Source of the DNA: Lachnospiraceae bacterium | Lineage (GTDB): Bacteria; Bacillota; Clostridia; Lachnospirales; Lachnospiraceae | NCBI GenBank assembly: GCA_017461775.1 | Contig: JAFTXD010000019.1 | Coordinates: forward strand, 1-63,711 | Length of the DNA: 63,711 nucleotides | Direction: 5' to 3' | Shown: in pieces, positions 33,153 to 41,155 of the stretch | How the letters are laid out: every line of letters starts with the position of its first letter | Position numbering within the stretch: the first letter of the stretch is position 1 | Translations under genes and position numbers: made by a program | The notes under the pieces: model-generated | Told to the model about the DNA's origin: nothing | The model's input: only the letters and a program-made list of their open reading frames with translations | Database searches by the model: none

Positions 33153-33893
33153 ATGGGATATACAGAATTTACCATTGAAGGAAGAAATGCAGTAATTGAG
33201 GCGTACCGCAGCGGGAAGCCCATTGATAAAATATTTATTCTGGATGGTTGCCAGGATGGACCGATTATGACCATCAAGAGAGAGGCAAAGAAGCACGATA
33301 CACTGATTAAGTATGTGGCCAAGGAGAGATTGGACCAGATGTCGGAAACCGGCAAGCATCAGGGGGTAATTGCCTATGCGGCAGCCTATGAGTATGCAGA
33401 GGTGGAGGATATCCTTGCCGCAGCCAGGGAAAAGGGAGAGCCTCCCTTTATCTTTCTTTTGGACAATATTGAGGACCCTCATAATTTGGGGGCAATTATT
33501 CGTACGGCCAATCTTGCGGGAGCTCACGGAGTGATTATTCCTAAAAACAGAGCGGTAGGTCTTACTGCCACAGTAGCAAGAACCTCCGCAGGGGCACTGA
33601 ATTATACCCCAGTAGCAAAGGTGACCAATATTGCCAAGACCATCGAAGAACTGAAAAAAGAAGGGCTGTGGTTTGTTTGTGCGGATATGGGCGGTACCAC
33701 CATGTATGACCTGGATTTGAAGGGGGCTATCGGCCTTGTAATCGGCAATGAAGGGGACGGTGTATCCAGGCTTGTACGGGAGAAGTGTGATATGGTGGCT
33801 TCCATCCCCATGAAGGGTGACATTGATTCCCTGAACGCTTCCGTAGCAGCCGGAGTGCTGGCTTATGAGATTGTGAGGCAGAGATTGCAGTAG
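33153..33893 (+). CDS. rlmB: 23S rRNA (guanosine(2251)-2'-O)-methyltransferase, RlmB/TrmH type
   Basis: A 246-residue SPOUT methyltransferase. An N-terminal substrate-binding domain (residues 1-75, IEGRNAVIEAYRSGKPIDKI) is followed by the knotted catalytic domain with LLDNIEDPHNLGAIIRTANLAG (Asn and Arg of motif 1), IGLVIGNEGDGVSRLV (motif 2) and IPMKGDIDSLNASVAAGVLAYE (motif 3). It sits in the expected place between mrnC and sigH; the yacP gene often present here is absent. Confidence 0.95.
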   Translation: MGYTEFTIEGRNAVIEAYRSGKPIDKIFILDGCQDGPIMTIKREAKKHDTLIKYVAKERLDQMSETGKHQGVIAYAAAYEYAEVEDILAAAREKGEPPFIFLLDNIEDPHNLGAIIRTANLAGAHGVIIPKNRAVGLTATVARTSAGALNYTPVAKVTNIAKTIEELKKEGLWFVCADMGGTTMYDLDLKGAIGLVIGNEGDGVSRLVREKCDMVASIPMKGDIDSLNASVAAGVLAYEIVRQRLQ

Positions 33894-33899
33894 GAAATA

Positions 33900-34499
33900 A
33901 TGGGTAAAGAGTATAATCAGAAAAAGGACGAAGAATTGATTGATTTGCTCCGGGACGGTGAGACCGAGGTCATGGAGTATCTCATGGACAAATATAAGAA
34001 TCTGGTGCGTAGTAAAGCCAGTTCCATGTATATCCTGGGAGCGGATAAGGACGATTTGATTCAGGAAGGTATGATTGGTCTTTTTAAGGCAGTGCGGGAC
34101 TATGATTTGGGCCGGGATGCCAGCTTTTATACCTTTGCGGATTTGTGCATCAGCAGACAGATGTATACTGCCGTGCAGTCCGCTGGACGCCAGAAACACA
34201 TTCCCCTAAACTCCTATGTGTCCCTTTACGGAGAGCAGGAGGGAGAGGATAGTGCATTGCTTCAGACGGTACAGAGTCCTGAGCAGAAAAATCCGGAAGC
34301 GCTGTTCCTGGATAAGGAACGGGTAGAGTATCTGGAGAAGCGTATTGAGGAAGAATTGTCCGATTTTGAAAAACAGGTGTTGGACCTATATATTACCGGA
34401 ATGAGTTATTCCCAGATTGCCAAAGTCTTGGGGCGGGAGGAAAAAGCAACGGATAACGCATTGCAGAGATTGAAAAATAAGATTAAGAGGATGCTGTAG
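33900..34499 (+). CDS. sigH: RNA polymerase sigma factor SigH (sporulation/stationary phase)
   Basis: A 199-residue sigma-70-family factor. Region 2 includes VMEYLMDKYKNLVRSKASSMYILGADKDDLIQEGMIGLFKAVRDYDLGRDASFYTFADLCISRQM split over residues 25-85; region 4 has LSDFEKQVLDLYITGMSYSQIAKVLGREEKATDNALQRLK. Size, composition and gene neighbourhood match sigma-H, which starts sporulation in Bacillus and Clostridium. The start ATG 33900 follows the rlmB stop by six bases. Spore-coat genes at 60016-61123 fit a sporulating host. Confidence 0.93.
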   Translation: MGKEYNQKKDEELIDLLRDGETEVMEYLMDKYKNLVRSKASSMYILGADKDDLIQEGMIGLFKAVRDYDLGRDASFYTFADLCISRQMYTAVQSAGRQKHIPLNSYVSLYGEQEGEDSALLQTVQSPEQKNPEALFLDKERVEYLEKRIEEELSDFEKQVLDLYITGMSYSQIAKVLGREEKATDNALQRLKNKIKRML

Positions 34500-34532
34500 C
34501 ATTTTCTTAATCTTTTTTTTAGATTTCAAATA

Positions 34533-34561
34533 TTGACGAATTATGTCAGGAAGAATAGAAT
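34533..34561 (+). promoter_or_regulatory. Promoter of the RND exporter operon
   Basis: TTGACG (34533-34538), 17-base spacer, TAGAAT (34556-34561). Confidence 0.7.
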
Positions 34562-34574
34562 ATACGAGATATGG

Positions 34575-34590
34575 CCGACCAGTCGGTCGG
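34575..34590 (+). promoter_or_regulatory. TetR-type operator before the RND exporter gene
   Basis: CCGACCAGTCGGTCGG contains the dyad CCGACC-AGTC-GGTCGG and a shorter one, CCGAC-CA-GTCGG. It lies some 7-22 bases past the expected transcription start, where a bound repressor would block transcription. The TetR gene at 38508 in the same operon is the natural candidate to bind it. Confidence 0.65.
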
Positions 34591-34604
34591 ATTTGGAGGA
34601 GAAC

Positions 34605-37600
34605 ATGATTTCAAAATTCAGTGTAAAGAAACCATATACGGTATTAGTGGGCGTTGTACTGGCGATTGTTCTTGGTATTGTGTCATTCACCAAGATGACG
34701 ACGGATCTTCTACCCAGTATCAGTCTTCCCTATGTAATTGTTATGACTACATATGTGGGGGCCAGTCCGGAAAATGTGGAAACGGTGGTAACGAAGCCCA
34801 TTGAGGCTTCCATGGCTACCGTAAGTAATATTCAGAGTGTCAGTTCCATGTCTGCGGAGAATTATTCCATGGTGATTCTGGAGTTTTCCCAGACCACCAA
34901 TATGGATTCCGTATCCTTGGAAATCCGGGAGAATCTGGACCAGATTTCCTCTTACTGGGATGAGTCTGTAGGTAATCCCATTATTATGAAGCTGAATCCG
35001 GATATGCTTCCTGTCATGGTAGCGGCAGTGGGTAAGGAAGGACTTGACCAGGCGGAGGTAAGTACCTATGTGCAGAATAGTATTATCCCTGAGCTGGAAA
35101 GCATCGAGGGTGTAGCCAGCGTATCGGCCACCGGACTTTTAGAAGAGAGTGTAAATGTCATTATCCGCCAGGAGAAGGTGGATGCCCTGAATGAGAAGAT
35201 TTACGCCGCCATCGACGCTAAAATGTTGGAAGCAGAGGAAGAGCTGGCAAACGGTAAACAGGAGCTTTTGGATGGCAAGCAGGAGCTATTAGATGGCAAG
35301 AAGGAGATTCTGGATGGACAGAAGGAGTTGGCGGACGGGAAATCCCAGCTCAGCGACGGCAAGACGCAGCTGGAAAATGCCCAGAACAGCACCATTGCCC
35401 AGATTGCCCAGTCAAAGAACCAATTATCTTCCGCAAAGAGCCAGGCGGAATCCTACCGAACCATATTACAGACAAATTTGGCCATGGTAAAGGCCTTGGA
35501 CGAAGCCTTAAATTCCGATGACACGGTGTCCGGCGGTGATTCTGTATCCGGTGGTGATGCAGGAGATGGGGACGATTGGGATGACATTTTCGGAGATTTG
35601 GATATACCCTCCTCCTCTGATGAGGTATTGCAGGAGCAGCTGGATGAGCTTTTGGGCGGAATGGATGTAGATACCTATATCAAGGAGACAGAAGGCTCTT
35701 TAAATCAGTTGAATGCCCAGATTGCTCAGCTGGATAATGCTCTTCTGGCTTTGGAGCAGGGAGAGATTACTGCGGCAATCAAGTTTTCTACGGCAGCCAT
35801 GGAAATCAGCCTGGGAGAGTTCCAGATGACCTCTGCGGAGGCGCAGCTGGAGTCCGCCCTGGAGCAGCTAAAGACTGCAGAGGCCCAATTAGAGGACGCG
35901 GAGAAGCAGCTTGAGGATGGAGAGCAGCAGCTGGCGGATGCCAAGGAGGATGCAAAGACGCAGGCAGATGCCAATGCTATTTTGACCATTGATACTATTA
36001 AAGGGCTCCTTACTGCCCAGAATTTCTCCATGCCTGCAGGATATGTAACCGAGGAGGGTGTGGATTATCTGGTGCGTGTAGGTGACAAGCCGGCGGATTT
36101 GGAGGCATTTCGGGATATGCCGCTGTTAAACCTGCATATGGATGGAGTTCCGGTGATTACTCTGGGAGAGGTGGCAGATGTATTCTATGCCGACAATTCC
36201 GGGGAAATCTACACCAACGTAAATGGAAACAGTGGTGTTATGCTGACCATTCAGAAACAGACCGGTTATTCTACCGGGGCAGTTTCCGATGTGCTTTTGG
36301 AGAAATTTGATGAGCTGATGGAGCAGGAGGATGGATTATCCATCATCACCTTAAGTGACCAGGGTATTTTTATTGATTTGGTTATGGACTCCATTTTCAG
36401 TAATATTTTCTTCGGCTTTGGACTTTCTGTTCTTATTTTGATTATTTTCTTAAAGGATTTACGTCCTACGGCGGTAATTGCGTGCTCTATTCCTATCAGC
36501 TTGATTACTGCCGTTGTATGTATGTATTTCAGCGGAGTGACTCTGAATGTTATTTCTTTATCCGGTCTGGCACTGGGTATTGGTATGCTGGTGGATAACT
36601 CCATTGTAGTAATAGAAAATGTGTACCGATTAAGGTCCCTGGGCTATTCCATGAAGGATGCGGCCATCGAGGGTGCCAAGGAGGTGGCAGGCTCCATCGT
36701 GGCTTCCACTCTGACCACGGTATGTGTATTCCTTCCCATTGTATTTACAGAAGGTATTACCAGACAGCTTTTCGTGGATATGGGTCTGACCATCGGTTAT
36801 TCTTTAGGTGCCAGTCTGGTGGTGGCCCTTACTGTAGTACCGGCTATGGCTTCGAAAACCTTAAGTAAGACCAAGGAGCAGACCGAGAGCCGTTTCTTCG
36901 ATGGAATGATAAATGGCTATGGTAAAATCCTGCGTTGGTCTCTTTCGGCGAAGTCCTTGGTGATTATCCTGTCGGTGGCACTTCTGGTTATCAGCGTGGC
37001 TTTGGCATGGACCAACGGCACCGCCTTTATGCCGGATATGTCCTCCACCCAGATGACGGTTAATATTCAGCTGGCAGAGGATGCCCAGTTAGAGGAGACC
37101 AGAGCCGTTTCTGATGAGGTGGTGGAATGTATTATGCAGATTCCGGATGTGAAGGATGTGGGTGCTATGGCAAGCTCATCCTCTGCAATGTCCATGCTGG
37201 GAGCCGGAGAAGCCAGCACCAATGCGGTGACAGTGTATGTGGTGACTGTGGATGAACCCAGTCTTTCCATGGATGAAATCGCTGCCCAGATTACCAGAAA
37301 AACGGAGCATCTGGATGCAGAAATCACAGTAAATACCGCAAGTATGGACATGAGTGCCCTTGGTGGCAGTGGAGTGTCCATTCAGATTCGCGGACGTGAT
37401 ATTGATACCCTCCAGAAGCTGGCAGGAGAAGTGGCAGCAGTTGTGGAATCCGTAGAGGGTACCGCAGAGGTTTCCGATGGTTTACAGGAGGCCAGTGAGG
37501 AGCTTCGTATCACTGTGGATAAGGAGAAGGCTATGGAATATGGTCTGACGGTTGCCCAGGTATTTGCCCAGATTGCAGGAGAATTGACGGATGCATCCAA

Positions 37601-38504
37601 TGCAACCACTCTTGTGGCAGCGGAGAAGGATTATACGGTGTATGTTTCTCATGAGGCAGATGGTGAAATGACCAGAGAGCTGGTAAAGGGGCTAACCGTA
37701 GAAGGAATGAATGCGGAGGGTGAGACCGTGGATGTGCCTCTGGAGGATATTGTTACGTTTGAGAGGGCATATTCCCTGGATACCATTAATCGTGTGGACC
37801 AGACCCGCTATGTGACCGTTTCTGCGGCCATTGCGGATGGATATAATGTAAGTCACGTTGCATCAGCCATTGAAGATAAGATGGAGCATTTTGAAGTTCC
37901 AGCGGGCTATAGTATTGTATACTCCGGTGAAAATGAGACCATTAATGATGCCATGGGACAGATGCTGCTGATGCTTCTTCTGGCGGTAATCTTCATGTAC
38001 CTGATTATGGTGGCCCAGTTCCAGTCACTTCTGTCGCCGTTTATCATTATGTTTACCATCCCACTGGCATTTACCGGTGGTTTCTTCGGACTTTATATCA
38101 GTAACAGTCCCATCAGCGTCATTGGTATGATTGGATTTGTTATGCTGTCAGGTATTATTGTTAATAATGGTATTGTGCTTGTGGATTATATGAATCTGCT
38201 CAGGGAGCGCGGTGTGGAAAAGAGAGATGCTATCGTGGAAGCGGGTATGACCAGACTTCGCCCGGTGCTTATGACTGCGCTGACCACCATTTTATCCATG
38301 TCTACCATGGTATTTTCTAATGACATGGGATCCGAGATGGCAAAGCCTATGGCCATTGTAACCATTGGCGGTCTGCTTTACGGAACGCTTCTGACACTGT
38401 TTGTAATTCCTTGTGTATATGATATTTTCCAGAAGGAGAAGAAGGAAAAACGCAAAGGAAAGAAGCAGCTTGCGGTATCTGAGAATGATGGAAGCGAGGA
38501 CTAA
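34605..38504 (+). CDS. RND-family exporter permease with large coiled-coil insertion
   Basis: A 1299-residue transporter of the AcrB/SwrC type. Residues 1-200 hold the first membrane segment and porter subdomain (GVVLAIVLGIVSFTKMTTDLLP, YVGASPENVETVVTKPIEASM). Residues 205-460 are an insertion: repeated units such as LLDGKQELLDGKKEIL, a Gly/Asp-rich linker, and a second coiled coil (QLESALEQLKTAEAQLEDAEKQLE). The membrane core then follows with GIGMLVDNSIVVIENVYR, where the second Asp of the usual DD proton relay is Asn. Drug or lipid export is likely, but the substrate is unknown. No membrane-fusion partner is adjacent. The start is ATG 34605, nine bases after GGAGGA; the TetR gene follows after three bases. 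Confidence 0.92.
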   Translation: MISKFSVKKPYTVLVGVVLAIVLGIVSFTKMTTDLLPSISLPYVIVMTTYVGASPENVETVVTKPIEASMATVSNIQSVSSMSAENYSMVILEFSQTTNMDSVSLEIRENLDQISSYWDESVGNPIIMKLNPDMLPVMVAAVGKEGLDQAEVSTYVQNSIIPELESIEGVASVSATGLLEESVNVIIRQEKVDALNEKIYAAIDAKMLEAEEELANGKQELLDGKQELLDGKKEILDGQKELADGKSQLSDGKTQLENAQNSTIAQIAQSKNQLSSAKSQAESYRTILQTNLAMVKALDEALNSDDTVSGGDSVSGGDAGDGDDWDDIFGDLDIPSSSDEVLQEQLDELLGGMDVDTYIKETEGSLNQLNAQIAQLDNALLALEQGEITAAIKFSTAAMEISLGEFQMTSAEAQLESALEQLKTAEAQLEDAEKQLEDGEQQLADAKEDAKTQADANAILTIDTIKGLLTAQNFSMPAGYVTEEGVDYLVRVGDKPADLEAFRDMPLLNLHMDGVPVITLGEVADVFYADNSGEIYTNVNGNSGVMLTIQKQTGYSTGAVSDVLLEKFDELMEQEDGLSIITLSDQGIFIDLVMDSIFSNIFFGFGLSVLILIIFLKDLRPTAVIACSIPISLITAVVCMYFSGVTLNVISLSGLALGIGMLVDNSIVVIENVYRLRSLGYSMKDAAIEGAKEVAGSIVASTLTTVCVFLPIVFTEGITRQLFVDMGLTIGYSLGASLVVALTVVPAMASKTLSKTKEQTESRFFDGMINGYGKILRWSLSAKSLVIILSVALLVISVALAWTNGTAFMPDMSSTQMTVNIQLAEDAQLEETRAVSDEVVECIMQIPDVKDVGAMASSSSAMSMLGAGEASTNAVTVYVVTVDEPSLSMDEIAAQITRKTEHLDAEITVNTASMDMSALGGSGVSIQIRGRDIDTLQKLAGEVAAVVESVEGTAEVSDGLQEASEELRITVDKEKAMEYGLTVAQVFAQIAGELTDASNATTLVAAEKDYTVYVSHEADGEMTRELVKGLTVEGMNAEGETVDVPLEDIVTFERAYSLDTINRVDQTRYVTVSAAIADGYNVSHVASAIEDKMEHFEVPAGYSIVYSGENETINDAMGQMLLMLLLAVIFMYLIMVAQFQSLLSPFIIMFTIPLAFTGGFFGLYISNSPISVIGMIGFVMLSGIIVNNGIVLVDYMNLLRERGVEKRDAIVEAGMTRLRPVLMTALTTILSMSTMVFSNDMGSEMAKPMAIVTIGGLLYGTLLTLFVIPCVYDIFQKEKKEKRKGKKQLAVSENDGSED

Positions 38505-38507
38505 ATC

Positions 38508-39137
38508 ATGGGAAAGATGACCGGTTATGAAAAAGAGCATGAGCTGCCGCAGAAGGTGCGGCAGCTATATGCAGCGGTACTGGAGCTTGTTGCTGAGGGC
38601 GTGGACGTGAATGCCATTAAGGTATCGGACATCACCCAGAAGGCCGGTATCGGCAAGGGTACCGCTTACGATTATTTTGATACCAAAGAGGACATTATTA
38701 TCTGTGCACTGATTTATGCAGTGTCAGGGATGATAAATCGAATTAAGGTGGAAATATCGCAATATGAAAGCTTTAAAATGCAGGTTGAGCAGTTATTTAC
38801 CGCGGTAGAAAAGGAGCTTGTGGAGCGGGAATGCTTTATGCGCTTCGTACATATGATGACGGATTCATCCTTTTATGCCACCACGTTACAGCAAAGGGCG
38901 GCATTGGATGTACATAAGGAATGTGATGCCATGGTGCTTCTCAGACAGATGGTGGAGGAGGCGCAGCGGAGAGGAGAGGTTACAACGAGTCTCCCCTTGG
39001 ATTACATTGTTTTTTCTTTGATGTCTAAACTGCTTTTGTATCTGGCTGTATGTAATGAACGGCAGGAAAGGGAAGATAAGGCCCATCAGTTAAAGCCTTA
39101 TATTTTGAAAGGGTTATTTGCAGAGTTTTGCAGATAA
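38508..39137 (+). CDS. TetR/AcrR-family transcriptional regulator
   Basis: A 209-residue regulator. The N-terminal helix-turn-helix has VNAIKVSDITQKAGIGKGTAYDYFDTKEDIIICALIYAV (residues 27-65). The C-terminal ligand part has no recognisable specificity. It lies three bases after the exporter gene and very probably represses that operon through the dyad at 34575-34590, with an exported compound as inducer (inference). Confidence 0.9.
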   Translation: MGKMTGYEKEHELPQKVRQLYAAVLELVAEGVDVNAIKVSDITQKAGIGKGTAYDYFDTKEDIIICALIYAVSGMINRIKVEISQYESFKMQVEQLFTAVEKELVERECFMRFVHMMTDSSFYATTLQQRAALDVHKECDAMVLLRQMVEEAQRRGEVTTSLPLDYIVFSLMSKLLLYLAVCNERQEREDKAHQLKPYILKGLFAEFCR

Positions 39138-39206
39138 AAGAATGGAAAAAGATTTTAAAATGTGGTATACTGTCTTTATTCGTATGAGATGGAGATTTTT
39201 TTGACG

Positions 39207-39494
39207 ATGCAGACAGTATACACTTCATTAAAAGTTAATAATGAAATCGAGATTTGTGAGATTGACAGTGAGGAGTGCAGAAAGCTGATAGAGAAGGCTT
39301 TGCTTAAGAATCGTGTTTCTTACTATATCAGATGGCCTAAGAGAACGATTTTCCGCAGAAATAAGGAGCTGTGCATCATCTGTGTAAATGAGACTGCCAA
39401 GGAGCTTGCAGAGGAAACCATTAAAAACATCTGTAGCGAATCCAATTTCCGGGTGAAATTCCTTATGAAAAAAGCGGCTGTTTCCTATTTGTAG
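39207..39494 (+). CDS. Hypothetical protein, 95 residues
   Basis: From ATG 39207 the protein reads MQTVYTSLKVNNEIEICEID..., with a short beta-alpha-beta pattern: DSEECRKLIEKALLKNRVSYYIRWPKR near residues 20-45 and ELCIICVNETAKELAEETIKNIC near 55-80. I do not recognise the family; the pattern resembles small signal-transduction or ferredoxin-like folds. TATACT at 39165-39170 may be its -10 box. An in-frame ATG at 39162 has no ribosome site; the one for 39207 is also poor. Confidence 0.6.
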   Translation: MQTVYTSLKVNNEIEICEIDSEECRKLIEKALLKNRVSYYIRWPKRTIFRRNKELCIICVNETAKELAEETIKNICSESNFRVKFLMKKAAVSYL

Positions 39495-39534
39495 AAATAT
39501 GTAAAATATTTTAAAAAATTTATTCAATTTGGTG

Positions 39535-39563
39535 TTGACAAACGCGTCCACATCTGATAAGAT
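39535..39563 (+). promoter_or_regulatory. Promoter of tRNA-Thr
   Basis: TTGACA (39535-39540), 17-base spacer, TAAGAT (39558-39563), 38 bases before the tRNA. Confidence 0.8.
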
Positions 39564-39601
39564 ATCACTTGTGGTTGAGAGATACAACATCTCGAGAACT
39601 T

Positions 39602-39674
39602 GCTGCTGTGGCTCAGTCGGTAGAGCGTCACATTGGTAATGTGGAGGTCACGGGTCCGATTCCCGTCAGCAGCT
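39602..39674 (+). tRNA. tRNA-Thr (anticodon GGT)
   Basis: Acceptor GCTGCTG with CAGCAGC, D-arm GCTCAGTCGGTAGAGC, anticodon stem TCACA/TGTGG with loop TTGGTAA, T-arm CGGG-TCCGATT-CCCG, discriminator T. CCA is not encoded. Confidence 0.95.
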
Positions 39675-39677
39675 CTT

Positions 39678-39707
39678 AAAAAGCTTGGTTTTTACCAAGC
39701 TTTTTTT
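39678..39707 (+). terminator. Intrinsic terminator after tRNA-Thr
   Basis: AAAAAGCTTGGT (39678-39689), loop TTTT, ACCAAGCTTTTT (39694-39705), followed by T. Confidence 0.93.
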
Positions 39708-39814
39708 GTTTGCGTTGCAAATTGTGTTGTATATTCAAGGGCAGCGGATGGGATAGCTTCTGCTGATGATAAAGTATTGATTAGTAGAAAGACTAACGAT
39801 GTAAACAGAAACAC

Positions 39815-39843
39815 TTGACATAAATTGTACTGTATGGTATATT
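39815..39843 (+). promoter_or_regulatory. Promoter of the second Rpn-family locus
   Basis: TTGACA (39815-39820), 17-base spacer, TATATT (39838-39843). Confidence 0.75.
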
Positions 39844-39849
39844 ATACGA

Positions 39850-39984
39850 GTGTGAAGATCTGTAAACAAATCATGCAGTGTATCTGCGTTCTACAATTTT
39901 TCTATGGCGATTCTGCCGTGTGTCAGGGAACCCCTGCGTGTTTCACAAGATTATAGAGCGGGGCTGACCGCGGAAAGGATGAAT
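39850..39984 (+). ncRNA. Structured leader RNA of the second Rpn-family gene (copy B)
   Basis: The leader shares order, spacing and sequence with the one at 8757-8895: a 13-base hairpin GCAG...CTGC (39875-39887), TTCTA, then TGGC-GATTCT-GCCG (39905-39918). In the other copy that stem is TGAC/GTCG, so the A-T pair has become G-C: a compensatory change. A longer stem follows: GTCAG (39922-39926), CCCC (39931-39934) and GC with GC-GGGG-CTGAC (39958-39968). The gene's ribosome site GGAAAGG lies directly after it. Not a riboswitch class I recognise. Confidence 0.55.
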
Positions 39985-41073
39985 ATGAAAAGAGATTTGG
40001 TGGATTATGAATATCTATCGGATAATTTGCGTTATGCAGATTTATTTAATGGAGTACTTTTTGGAGGAGAAGAGGTTGTTACGGCGGAGAAACTGAAAGG
40101 GGAAGATACCAAATTGTCAGTAGTCTCTGACGATACGAGGAAAGGAAGATATAGGGATGTAATCCGTAAGTATGAAGGGGATATGAATTATGCCGTTCTT
40201 GGCGTGGAGAACCAGGAGGCAGTGGATTATACCATGCCCTTTCGGATTATGGAATATGAAGTAGGAGAGTATTCCAGACAGATTGCAGGTATCAGAAAAC
40301 AGCATCACCAGCTTGGGGATGTGCATGGGCAAGAGTATCTTTGTAAATTTAGGAAAGATGACAAAATTCACCCATGCATTACCCTTGTGCTTTTCTGGGG
40401 GGAAGACTGGGACGGAGCAAAAAGTATAAAAGAGATGATGAATCTGAAGGATATACCAGCTGCATTTCGGGATTATGTGAACGATTATCCTATGCATTTG
40501 GTGAATGTACGGGAGTTTGAGGATACCAGTGTGTTTAAGACGGATTTAAAGTTAGTATTCGATTTTATGAAGCATACCAAGGATAGAGCAGGGATGCGTT
40601 CGCTTTTATTAGGGAATGATGATTATAGAAAAGTGTCTCGAGACGCATATGAGGTAATGCGTGTGCATACAAATCTGGATGAATTAGATAAGTTTATGAA
40701 GGATAACACAGAGGAAGAAGAGGAGGAAGTAGATATGTGTCAGGCGATTAGAGAGATTATTGCGGAGGAGTGTGAACTGGCGAAGGCTCAGGCAATAAAG
40801 GAAGGCTTAGCACAGGGGATTGAGCAGGGAATTGAACAGGGAATTGAGCAGGGAATTGCACAGGGAATTGCACAAGGAATTGCACAAGGAATTGCGCAGG
40901 GAATGGAAAAAGGAATTGCTGAAGGAAGAAGTGCAGGAATTCTTTTACACACTTATCGAATGGTAGAGCGTGGTAAATTGAGTGTAGCAGAAGCACTGGA
41001 GGATTTGAATGATTCTAAGTCGGAAAGTGAATTCATTGAGGGAATGTTGGCGGCAGGGTATAGGTTACCGTAA
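39985..41073 (+). CDS. Rpn-family PD-(D/E)XK nuclease (transposase-like), second type
   Basis: A 362-residue protein of the recombination-promoting nuclease/putative transposase superfamily. It begins MKRDLVDYEYLSDNLRYADLFNGVLFGG; the nuclease-type residues are RDVIRKY and LGVENQE (Asp, then E-x-Q) near residues 50-80, followed by MPFRIMEYEVGEYSRQI and ITLVLFWG. The C-terminal part carries a run of tetrapeptide repeats (GIEQ, GIAQ) from about 275 to 310, encoded by a 12-bp tandem repeat. I place the start at ATG 39985, six bases after GGAAAGG; ATG 39979 would touch the ribosome site, and codons upstream belong to the leader RNA. Confidence 0.82.
   Translation: MKRDLVDYEYLSDNLRYADLFNGVLFGGEEVVTAEKLKGEDTKLSVVSDDTRKGRYRDVIRKYEGDMNYAVLGVENQEAVDYTMPFRIMEYEVGEYSRQIAGIRKQHHQLGDVHGQEYLCKFRKDDKIHPCITLVLFWGEDWDGAKSIKEMMNLKDIPAAFRDYVNDYPMHLVNVREFEDTSVFKTDLKLVFDFMKHTKDRAGMRSLLLGNDDYRKVSRDAYEVMRVHTNLDELDKFMKDNTEEEEEEVDMCQAIREIIAEECELAKAQAIKEGLAQGIEQGIEQGIEQGIAQGIAQGIAQGIAQGMEKGIAEGRSAGILLHTYRMVERGKLSVAEALEDLNDSKSESEFIEGMLAAGYRLP
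40807..40914 (+). repeat. In-frame 12-bp tandem repeat coding GI[EA]Q units
   Basis: About eight copies of a GG(A/G)ATTG(A/C)(A/G)CA(A/G)G-type 12-mer lie in the Rpn-family gene. Each codes Gly-Ile-Glu/Ala-Gln; the first block has Glu and the second Ala. Such arrays change length by slippage without a frameshift. Confidence 0.85.
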
Positions 41074-41102
41074 TATAGTCATCAGAGAATAAAGAGAGAT
41101 TA

Positions 41103-41149
41103 AAAAAGTCAGTACCAAATCGGTGATTAACCGATGGTACTGACTTTTT
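41103..41149. terminator. Bidirectional intrinsic terminator
   Basis: AAAAAGTCAGTACC (41103-41116) and GGTACTGACTTTTT (41136-41149) enclose an inner stem ATCGGT/ACCGAT. It lies between convergent Rpn-family and PBP1A genes and has A- and T-runs on both sides. Confidence 0.9.
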
Positions 41150-41155
41150 ATCGTC

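Noticed and set aside
33066-34199. Long minus-strand frame of 377 codons opposite rlmB and sigH
   Set aside because: It overlaps two well-recognised plus-strand genes in full, and its translation is a His/Cys/Leu-rich string without motifs, typical of antisense shadow frames.
39633-39818. 61-codon plus-strand frame after tRNA-Thr
   Set aside because: It begins inside the tRNA and crosses its terminator; no ribosome site.
40807-40914. CRISPR-like repeat
   Set aside because: The units are contiguous 12-mers within a reading frame, without spacers. No other CRISPR-like array was seen in the window.
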